Shown in pieces: positions 1-5,928 of a DNA stretch of 7,836 nt. The position numbers were made by a program, and so were the translations under genes. Position 1 is the first letter of the stretch, and each line of letters opens with the position of its first letter. The stretch is from an uncultured Selenomonadales bacterium (GTDB lineage: Bacteria > Bacillota_C > Negativicutes > Selenomonadales > Selenomonadaceae): positions 1 to 7,836 of the forward strand of contig CAMJNB010000048.1 in the NCBI GenBank assembly GCA_946407175.1, given 5' to 3'. The notes under the pieces were generated by a model that was not told where the DNA came from, searched no databases, and was given only the letters and a program-made list of their open reading frames with translations.

Positions 1-844
1 AGTGAAAGATTGTCTCTTTGTTAAACCAAAGGGTCTTTTCAAAATAGCTGAACCATAACCGATTAAAAGTATCTCTCATATCCAATTGTAAACTGCCTGC
101 CAAATAATGCAATATGCGATTTTCAGTTTCAAATTCATTGTGCCATCTGCTCTCTTTTACGGAAAAATTAAAGCGGTTCGGCAATATCAGATAATTTTGT
201 GAGAAGCAATAGTTTAAAATTTCTTGGTCGAAAAAACAGTACTGGGGATTCTTGGCACGAAAAATTGTTTTCTCACGCAGATTATCCATTTCATTTTGGC
301 GAATTTGCTTGAGGTTTAAAACTACCACACCGGAATTAAAATAATCATTCGGCGCCACAACGCCTTCATTGCAAGAACGCACGTACAAAGTCACGTTGAC
401 ACCGTTTTCAGATTCAGGTACGGCGGCTATAGGCTCATCATCAATCGGAACTTGCCAAAGTTCGTTTATGTCGAGATTTACTATCGTGTCCGAATCTATG
501 TAAATAATTTTCTCTATGTCATTTGAAATTAACTGCGGCGTCAGCAACCTGTAGAATTTGCCGATTGAAAAAAGTGCGCTTTTATATTCCTCTGCAAAGA
601 GATTTTTTATTTCTTCCATTTCTGACGCGCAGATTTTTTCCACGTTATAAAATTTTATCAGCTGATTATATTTTTCGGCAATGTACAAAAACTTGTCGCG
701 ATTATCATCAGTCAAGGTGTCATCATGCAAAATGTGCACGGTAACTTCTGCGCGGATATTTTCAAACATTGACAGAATGGACGTGCCGGTAAATTTGGAG
801 TAACGCCCATTGCCGTCGTAAAGCCCATAGCAAACGTGTATCAT
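1..844 (-). CDS. Glycosyltransferase family 8 protein, C-terminus cut by window edge
   Basis: Translating the minus strand from the ATG at 844-842 gives 281 residues with no stop before the window ends, so this is a 3'-truncated view of a real gene. The start has an AAAGGA ribosome site (851-856) six bases upstream. GT8 hallmarks are visible: YIDSDT around residues 115-120, whose Asp117-Ser-Asp119 is the DXD metal/nucleotide-sugar site; YFNSGVVVLNL (168-178); FDQEILN (205-211); and the late His246 in LHYLAG. Family enzymes are retaining transferases that move a hexose from a nucleotide sugar, commonly onto lipopolysaccharide, capsule or another surface glycan; the acceptor here cannot be told. 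The Lys-Pro-Trp that often follows the late His-Gly is not seen; instead comes FNRLWFSYFEKTLW (260-273). No signal peptide or membrane segment is evident, so it is probably cytoplasmic or peripheral. It follows the FtsA-like gene by 37 bp with no terminator between them, suggesting co-transcription. Confidence 0.9.
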   Translation of the reverse strand, partial: MIHVCYGLYDGNGRYSKFTGTSILSMFENIRAEVTVHILHDDTLTDDNRDKFLYIAEKYNQLIKFYNVEKICASEMEEIKNLFAEEYKSALFSIGKFYRLLTPQLISNDIEKIIYIDSDTIVNLDINELWQVPIDDEPIAAVPESENGVNVTLYVRSCNEGVVAPNDYFNSGVVVLNLKQIRQNEMDNLREKTIFRAKNPQYCFFDQEILNYCFSQNYLILPNRFNFSVKESRWHNEFETENRILHYLAGSLQLDMRDTFNRLWFSYFEKTLWFNKETIFH

Positions 845-881
845 AAAATTTCCTTTCAGTGTAAGATTAATTTCAGCTAAG

Positions 882-3677
882 TTAATCGTTGCGAATAAAA
901 TCTTGAATGGTAAGCTTGCGTTGCGTTTTCATTTCGCGCATGGGTGTGCCGGATGAAGGCAGTGAAGAGGACAGCTCGTCGAACTCTTTCAGCGCGGCTT
1001 TCAAACTGTTTGAAGAGGAAATTTCCTTGCCGTCGGGAGTACGCAAAACCACTTCCAACCTGTCGCCTTCGGTTATGGAGTCGGTGAAGTCAACGGGGTG
1101 ACCGTTTACCTTAATTTCAAAACTCAAGCGGCTTTTGGGATTGGGCGGATTAAATTTCACGGCAAGCAAGGCGTCACTGACTGTAACGGATTTACGTGAA
1201 GTCTTTTTGCAAAGAATTTCCGCGCCGTCCTCAACAATGGTATTTAAATTGGAAGGACGACCGTTGACTTTCAATTCAAGGCTTGCCATTGTCGGAATGC
1301 TGACTTCCTGCCCTTCGTACATAATTTTTATGTAGGCGTTAATGCCGATGTAGCTGATAATGTCGGCAACTTTCGGACTGGGCGAATCAATGTACTCAAT
1401 GCGATCGTTGGGACGTACCGGCTCTGAAAGCGGCACTTCCAAATCATTCAGCGTGATTTTCGGTGAGCAGGAATATAAAAATTTCTGTTCATTCAGCGTG
1501 TAATGAATTTGTCGACCTTCGGCAGGATAGCCCGCAATGTTAAGCACTTCGCCAACGGTGCGCAGAGACGTGGTATTAATTTCGTCACCGTCATGCAAAA
1601 GGCGATTAGGCAAGCTGTCTTCGTTATTCACCAAAAGTTTCGGCGTGACGGGTTCTTCCGAGCCGTTGATTTTCACGTAGAAATTAGGCGAAACAATTAC
1701 AACGTCGGCAACTCTGAGTTTCGGCGTGCGACCGTCGATGCCGCGTTCAACTTTAATTCGGCTGTCATTTTTAATCTGCGTTTCCAGCGTTGAGGGTTCG
1801 CCGTTTACAGTAAGCCTTGCAAGCGTGCCCATACTGCCGGGAAAAATCTTTTTTTCGCCGTTTATCATAACCATTAAGCCGAGACCGGGTTTGCCGTTCA
1901 ATTTGCGAAGTTGAATGCCGGCGGTTAAAAGCGCGTCGCTTACCGTCAATTCGCGGAAATGGAAAAGGCTGTATTCCTCGTCATTGACGTAGACGGTTAA
2001 AAAGTGCAACGTGTTACTTGACGCGATTTTCAAAATGCCAAGCGGCGTCACGGCGTCGGGGCGACAAAGTTCCTTCGGTATACCGGTCATGCCTTCGACA
2101 TTTACCGGCGTACGAACTTTAACCCTCTGCGCGGGAATTTTCAGCGCGTCGGAAACATATTCGGCAAGTTTCGGCGTAAGTGAGCCGCCGCCTACCAAAA
2201 TTACCGCCTGCGGAAGTTCGCCGCTGTTCAATTCCAAAATTGACGCGGAAATTGAGTTGGCAAGGTTTGAAATCGTTTCAGAAATCGGCGCTACAATTTC
2301 GTCCGCCGTCAAATTATATTCTTCGCCGAGAATGTCAAAAAACGTAGCACTTTCGCCGTTCGACGCCTTACGCTTAACCTCTTCGGCAACGTTAAAGTCA
2401 AGCAAAAATTTTTGTGACAGCGCCTCTGTAATTTCGTCACCCGCAATAGGCACCATGCCGTAAGCAACAACCGCGCCGTTTTTCGTAATTGCAACGTCGG
2501 AAGTCCCCGCGCCTATGTCGACCAAAACCAAATTCAGATGACGCATTGTCTGCGGTATCAAAACGTTTATCGCGGCGATAGGTTCCAAAGTCAGCGCGCG
2601 CATTTCAAGCCCCGTATAATTCAGCGCCGTTTGCATGGAGTCGATAACTTGACGCGGCAGGAATGTGGCAATAATTTTAGCCTGCGCACGCCGTCCGCGC
2701 TGTCCTACCAAAATTTTCAGCGGCACGCCGTCCAATTCGTAGCTTATGACACTAAAACCTACGCAACAATAACTCGTCCTGTCGTCGATTAAATTTGACT
2801 CGACAAGCTTTGACTGCGCAATTTGTACTCCGGTGAAATTTAAATTACTCTGTTGCTCCTCTGTAATGACGCCGTGCATATCCATTTCGACTTCGGCAGT
2901 CATTGTGAAAAGTGCGCGTCCTGCGGCGGCAACTGCGGCATTTGTAAGTTTGCCTACGTGCTTTGAAAGTTCATCGCGAACCTTTTCAATTACCTCTGCA
3001 ACCTGCGGCACGTCGTGTATTTGACCGTCAAGCATTGCCCGCGTCTTATGCTCTTCACGCGTCGTGGCGATAACTTCCAAATTGCCTTTCTTGTCACGCA
3101 ACGCTACAATACCTATTACACTGCGCGTACCGATATCAAGGGCAAAAACTTTTTCGCGTTCATCATTTTTGTACGTTGGGCGTAGAGATTTTTTTTCAGG
3201 CATTGAAACGGTTACCGGCTTGTCCGCAGGCTCTTCAACTTTTTCAACCGGCTTGTCGGCAGTTTTTTTAGCAGACTTGTCAACCGGCTTTTCATCAGCT
3301 TTATCCTTAGTTACCGATTTATCTTTAGCCGTCGATTTATCTTTGTCAACAGGTTTATCTTTGTCAGCAGGTGTATCTGTATCCGAAGTTTCTTCTGTAA
3401 CTTTTTTCTTGCGTCTGCGTTTAGGTTTTTCTTCCGTGTTTGGAGTTTTATCGGCGTCGGAAGTTTTTTTAGCCTTCTTTTTAACCGCAGTTTCGTCGGC
3501 AACTTTTTTTCTGCGCCCGCGTTTAGGTTTTTCTTCCGTGTTTGGAGTTTTATCTGCGGAAGAAATTGGATTTTCTTTGTCAATGGTATCATTATCGGCG
3601 GAAACAGTTGCAACGTCTGATCGCTGTACAACTTCGTCCGAATTTTTTATTTTATCCTCGACTTCAATATCGGGCAT
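882..3677 (-). CDS. FtsA-like actin-family protein with Lys-rich N-terminus and tandem beta-grasp-like C-terminal modules
   Basis: The protein has 931 residues, about twice a classical FtsA (roughly 400-440). Residues 1-170 are low-complexity and Lys/Asp/Thr/Pro-rich, with repeated KPKRGRRKK-type patches and xxDKxxDK runs. Residues 176-550 form an FtsA core: phosphate-1 motif ALDIGTRSVIGI (179-190), an SHS2/1C-like segment (about 200-320), phosphate-2 motif LVDIGAGTSDVAI (385-397) and adenosine motif VILVGGGSLTPKL (492-504). Residues 557-885 contain about five repeats of a V-x-[DE] helix start (V579, V656, V708, V770, V833) alternating with VNG/ING strands, resembling ThiS/MoaD beta-grasp folds. 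The tail ends KLTIQDFIRND, without the amphipathic helix that anchors classical FtsA. Start ATG at 3677-3675 follows a GGAGGAA site (3684-3690). FtsA tethers FtsZ to the membrane; whether this paralogue acts in division is unproven, and a PilM-like assembly role is possible. It is divergent from fmt and leads the glycosyltransferase gene. Confidence 0.85.
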   Translation of the reverse strand: MPDIEVEDKIKNSDEVVQRSDVATVSADNDTIDKENPISSADKTPNTEEKPKRGRRKKVADETAVKKKAKKTSDADKTPNTEEKPKRRRKKKVTEETSDTDTPADKDKPVDKDKSTAKDKSVTKDKADEKPVDKSAKKTADKPVEKVEEPADKPVTVSMPEKKSLRPTYKNDEREKVFALDIGTRSVIGIVALRDKKGNLEVIATTREEHKTRAMLDGQIHDVPQVAEVIEKVRDELSKHVGKLTNAAVAAAGRALFTMTAEVEMDMHGVITEEQQSNLNFTGVQIAQSKLVESNLIDDRTSYCCVGFSVISYELDGVPLKILVGQRGRRAQAKIIATFLPRQVIDSMQTALNYTGLEMRALTLEPIAAINVLIPQTMRHLNLVLVDIGAGTSDVAITKNGAVVAYGMVPIAGDEITEALSQKFLLDFNVAEEVKRKASNGESATFFDILGEEYNLTADEIVAPISETISNLANSISASILELNSGELPQAVILVGGGSLTPKLAEYVSDALKIPAQRVKVRTPVNVEGMTGIPKELCRPDAVTPLGILKIASSNTLHFLTVYVNDEEYSLFHFRELTVSDALLTAGIQLRKLNGKPGLGLMVMINGEKKIFPGSMGTLARLTVNGEPSTLETQIKNDSRIKVERGIDGRTPKLRVADVVIVSPNFYVKINGSEEPVTPKLLVNNEDSLPNRLLHDGDEINTTSLRTVGEVLNIAGYPAEGRQIHYTLNEQKFLYSCSPKITLNDLEVPLSEPVRPNDRIEYIDSPSPKVADIISYIGINAYIKIMYEGQEVSIPTMASLELKVNGRPSNLNTIVEDGAEILCKKTSRKSVTVSDALLAVKFNPPNPKSRLSFEIKVNGHPVDFTDSITEGDRLEVVLRTPDGKEISSSNSLKAALKEFDELSSSLPSSGTPMREMKTQRKLTIQDFIRND
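3417..3554 (-). repeat. 36-bp exact direct repeat inside the FtsA-like gene
   Basis: Positions 3417-3452 and 3519-3554 are identical over 36 bp and lie exactly 102 bp (34 codons) apart, so the duplication keeps frame. It encodes DKTPNTEEKPKR at residues 42-53 and again at 76-87, each followed by a basic cluster (GRRKK or RRKKK). This is an in-frame tandem duplication within the disordered N-terminus, a site prone to copy-number change. Confidence 0.9.
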
Positions 3678-3744
3678 GAATTTTTCCTCCCACTTAAAAA
3701 GGTTATGCGGTTTATTTCGCGAATCACATAAAATATTCCTTTAT

Positions 3745-3772
3745 TTAGGGAATAGGGATTAGGGAAGAGGAA
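3745..3772 (+). repeat. Heptamer tandem repeat, TTAGGGA type
   Basis: Three clear 7-bp units stand head to tail: TTAGGGA (3745-3751), ATAGGGA (3752-3758) and TTAGGGA (3759-3765). A decayed unit, AGAGGAA, follows at 3766-3772. The strand is purine-rich with G-triplets at a 7-bp period. The array lies between the divergent starts, 10 bp before a second, unrelated heptamer array. Confidence 0.8.
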
Positions 3773-3782
3773 AGAGAAAATT

Positions 3783-3813
3783 CTCTAAGCTCCAAGCTCT
3801 AAGCTACAAGCTA
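3783..3813 (+). repeat. Heptamer tandem repeat, CTCTAAG type, copy 1 (ahead of fmt)
   Basis: Units read CTCTAAG (3783-3789), CTCCAAG (3790-3796), CTCTAAG (3797-3803), CTACAAG (3804-3810) and a partial CTA (3811-3813). The array ends four bases before the GGAGG ribosome site of fmt. Its first three units are identical in order and sequence to those of the array ahead of ruvB. Confidence 0.9.
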
Positions 3814-3830
3814 TCACGGAGGTCTTTTTT

Positions 3831-4718
3831 ATGCGAATAATTTTCATGGGAACGCCGGAATTTGCCGTACCAAGTTTGCAAGCGTTAATCGAATCAGCCG
3901 AAGTTGTATGCGTCGTAACACAGCCGGATAAGCCGAAAGGTCGCGGTCATAAACTTCAACCGCCGCCGGTAAAAATTTTTGCCGAAAAAAATAATATCCC
4001 CGTACTTCAACCGCCAAAATTAAAACCGCCTGAAGTTATCGTGCAGCTTGAAAGTTTTCACGCAGATTTAATTGTCGTCACGGCGTACGGAAAAATTTTG
4101 CCGCAAGCAATTTTGGACTTGCCTAAATTCGGTTGCATAAACGTACACGCATCACTTTTGCCGAGATATCGCGGCGCCGCGCCTATTGAATGGTCAATTA
4201 TAAACGGCGAAAAATTTACCGGCGTCACGATAATGCAAATGAACGCGGGACTTGATACCGGCGATATGCTGGCGTCTAAGCGCGTTGAAATATCGGACGA
4301 AATGATTTTGCCGGAGTTGAAAGAAATTTTAAGCACGGAAGGCGCAAAACTTTTAATTGACACGATTAACCGCCTTGACGAAGTGACGCCGATTAAGCAG
4401 GACGATTCTTTGTCAAACTACGCGCCCATGCTTACTAAGGACACAGGCAAGATTGACTGGAATAAATCTGCGCGGGACATTCATAATCTTGTGCGCGGCT
4501 TGTACGGTGGTGCTTACGGCTTTATAAATGAACAGAAATTTAAAATATGGCGTACGAAAATTTCAGAGCAGTTGCAACTTGCCTCAGGTGAAATTAAAAT
4601 TATCGGCAGAAAAATTTTTATCGGTACAGGTGACGGCACGTTGGAGATTTTGGAATTGCAAGCGCCTAACTCTAAAAAAATGGACGCGGCAAGCTATTTA
4701 TTAGGTCACAGCATTTGA
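3831..4718 (+). CDS. fmt: Methionyl-tRNA formyltransferase
   Basis: The 295-residue protein transfers a formyl group from 10-formyl-tetrahydrofolate to the amino group of Met-tRNA(fMet), allowing bacterial translation initiation in the cytoplasm. The N-terminal Rossmann-type domain begins MRIIFMGTPEFAVPSL and carries TQPDKPKGRG (30-39). The catalytic triad is in place: Asn104 and His106 in CINVHASLLPRYRGAAPI and Asp142 in GLDTGDM. The C-terminal tRNA-binding domain (about 208-290) ends with LELQAPNSKKMDAASYLLG. Start ATG is preceded by GGAGG at 3818-3822. Two oddities: the usual NPWP linker after the RGL motif is missing (VRGLYGGAYGF, 221-231), and the protein is about 20 residues shorter than the E. 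coli enzyme (315), mostly at the C-terminus. No deformylase gene, its frequent partner, is in view; ruvB follows 65 bp later, probably in one transcript. Confidence 0.97.
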   Translation: MRIIFMGTPEFAVPSLQALIESAEVVCVVTQPDKPKGRGHKLQPPPVKIFAEKNNIPVLQPPKLKPPEVIVQLESFHADLIVVTAYGKILPQAILDLPKFGCINVHASLLPRYRGAAPIEWSIINGEKFTGVTIMQMNAGLDTGDMLASKRVEISDEMILPELKEILSTEGAKLLIDTINRLDEVTPIKQDDSLSNYAPMLTKDTGKIDWNKSARDIHNLVRGLYGGAYGFINEQKFKIWRTKISEQLQLASGEIKIIGRKIFIGTGDGTLEILELQAPNSKKMDAASYLLGHSI

Positions 4719-4732
4719 ATTAATAATAAAAA

Positions 4733-4770
4733 CTCTAAGCTCCAAGCTCTAAGCTCTAAGCTCTAAGCTA
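4733..4770 (+). repeat. Heptamer tandem repeat, CTCTAAG type, copy 2 (ahead of ruvB)
   Basis: Units read CTCTAAG (4733-4739), CTCCAAG (4740-4746), then CTCTAAG three times (4747-4767) and a partial CTA (4768-4770). It fills most of the 65-bp fmt-ruvB gap and stops just before the AAAGGTGA ribosome site of ruvB (4773-4780). It shares a 23-bp identical run with the array ahead of fmt, about 940 bp away, on the same strand. Confidence 0.92.
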
Positions 4771-4783
4771 ACAAAGGTGATTT

Positions 4784-5818
4784 ATGGACGAAAGAATAAT
4801 TGCGACGGACGAACAAAGCGCCGACGATTGGCAGTACAGTTTGCGTCCGCGCAGATTGGCAGAATACATCGGACAGGACAAGGCGAAACAAAATTTGTCC
4901 GTCTTCGTAAAGGCGGCAATGTCACGCCGTGAAGCGCTTGACCACGTTTTACTTTATGGACCGCCGGGACTAGGCAAGACAACGCTGGCAGGGATTATTG
5001 CGAATGAATTGGGCGTGAACTTTCGCCCCACGTCCGGTCCCGCGATTGAAAGGTCGGGCGATTTAGCCGCGTTGCTTACGAATTTGCAGGAGCGCGACGT
5101 TTTATTTATTGACGAGATTCACCGCCTTAGTCGGCAGGTTGAAGAAATTTTATATTCGGCAATGGAAGATTTTGCGCTTGACATTATCATCGGCAAGGGA
5201 CCTTCTGCGCGAAGTATTCGGCTGGACATTGCGCCGTTTACACTGATTGGTGCCACGACTAAGGCAGGTGCATTGTCCCCGCCGTTGCGTGACAGATTCG
5301 GCGTCATTTCGCGGCTTGAATATTATTCGGTTGACGCGCTTAAAGAAATTATAACCCGTGCCGCGCAGATTCTTCACATTGCCATTGATGATAAAGGTGC
5401 TGAAGAAATTGCACGCCGTTCACGCGGTACGCCGCGCATTGCCAACAGACTTTTGAAAAGGGTACGCGATTTTGCGGAGGTTGAAGGCAGTACGAAAATT
5501 TCTGAAGAGGTTGCCGCACGTGTACTTCAGACTTTGGAAGTTGACAGCGCGGGGCTTGACCATACCGATAGGCGAATGCTTGACGCCATGATAAAAAAAT
5601 TTCGCGGCGGTCCCGTCGGTCTTGAGACTATCGCCGCGTCAATCAGTGAAACGCGTGAAACTATTGAGGATATTTACGAACCGTACCTTTTGCAACTCGG
5701 CTTTATCATGCGTACTCCGCGCGGTCGCGTCGTCACGGAGGAAGGTTACAATCATATGGGCGTAACTTATCCCGGTACAAAAACCGTTCAACAAAAACTT
5801 TTCGATTTTGAAGATTAA
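4784..5818 (+). CDS. ruvB: Holliday junction branch migration ATPase RuvB
   Basis: A complete 344-residue RuvB, the hexameric AAA+ motor that with RuvA drives branch migration of Holliday junctions in recombinational repair. Visible in order: Walker A GPPGLGKT (59-66), Walker B FIDEIH (108-113), sensor 1 GATT (156-159), arginine finger Arg171 in LRDRFG, and sensor 2 Arg218 in [17 protein letters not shown]. The C-terminal winged helix (about 254-330) includes [12 protein letters not shown] and FIMRTPRGR. The start ATG has AAAGGTGA three bases upstream, and the N-terminus aligns with known RuvB. A short tail after NHMGVTYPG ends QQKLFDFED, longer than in E. coli. ruvA and ruvC, usual neighbours, are absent; the gene instead follows fmt. 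It ends before a bidirectional terminator facing the carboxypeptidase gene. Confidence 0.98.
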   Translation: MDERIIATDEQSADDWQYSLRPRRLAEYIGQDKAKQNLSVFVKAAMSRREALDHVLLYGPPGLGKTTLAGIIANELGVNFRPTSGPAIERSGDLAALLTNLQERDVLFIDEIHRLSRQVEEILYSAMEDFALDIIIGKGPSARSIRLDIAPFTLIGATTKAGALSPPLRDRFGVISRLEYYSVDALKEIITRAAQILHIAIDDKGAEEIARRSRGTPRIANRLLKRVRDFAEVEGSTKISEEVAARVLQTLEVDSAGLDHTDRRMLDAMIKKFRGGPVGLETIAASISETRETIEDIYEPYLLQLGFIMRTPRGRVVTEEGYNHMGVTYPGTKTVQQKLFDFED

Positions 5819-5837
5819 ATTTGACTTTGAAGATTAA
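5804..5837 (+). repeat. 19-bp tandem duplication of the ruvB 3' end
   Basis: The last codons plus stop of ruvB (5804-5818, DFED and TAA) recur at 5823-5837 with one mismatch; the 12-bp core TTTGAAGATTAA is exact at 5807-5818 and 5826-5837. The 19-bp shift is out of frame, so the second copy is untranslated. It looks like a small slippage duplication after the gene end. Confidence 0.7.
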
Positions 5838-5844
5838 TGACTAA

Positions 5845-5897
5845 AAAAATACCGTTCGGCATCAATCCAAATTTTGGCAATGTCGCGCGGTATTTTT
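5845..5897. terminator. Bidirectional intrinsic terminator between ruvB and the carboxypeptidase gene
   Basis: AAAAATACCG (5845-5854) pairs over 10 bp with CGGTATTTTT (5888-5897). Inside, CGGCAT (5857-5862) pairs with ATGTCG (5880-5885) with one G-U, and CCAA (5867-5870) with TTGG (5874-5877), making a long interrupted hairpin. T-rich runs follow on both strands (plus: TATTTTTATTTTAATTT; minus: seven T's), as expected between convergent genes. Confidence 0.85.
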
Positions 5898-5928
5898 ATT
5901 TTAATTTATGCGAAAAAAATTTTTAAAC

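Larger units (their letters stand above)
3678..3830. promoter_or_regulatory. Divergent intergenic region between the FtsA-like gene and fmt
   Basis: These 153 bp separate two genes read outward, so promoters for both directions are expected here. The minus-strand GGAGGAA ribosome site lies at 3684-3690 and the plus-strand GGAGG site of fmt at 3818-3822, eight bases before its ATG. A TAAAAT at 3729-3734 could serve as a plus-strand -10 box, but no convincing -35 stands at the right distance, so I do not assign exact promoters. About half of the region is taken up by two heptamer arrays. Confidence 0.5.

Noticed and set aside
523..744. Plus-strand open frame of 73 codons
   Set aside because: It is antisense to the glycosyltransferase frame, which carries clear GT8 motifs.
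2011..2463. Plus-strand open frame of 150 codons
   Set aside because: It is antisense to the FtsA phosphate-2 and adenosine motifs; no family resemblance or ribosome site.
3703..3734. Possible plus-strand promoter (TTATGC ... TAAAAT) for fmt
   Set aside because: The gap between the boxes is 20 bp and the -35 is poor; not strong enough to list as a promoter.
3064..3762. Long plus-strand open frame (232 residues) opposite the Lys-rich tail
   Set aside because: It is the complement of the repetitive FtsA-like N-terminus, rich in Leu/Ser/Phe, lacks a ribosome site and runs through the minus-strand gene's own start.
3745..4770. Heptamer arrays considered as a CRISPR array
   Set aside because: Units are 7 bp head to tail with no spacers, and no cas genes are present.
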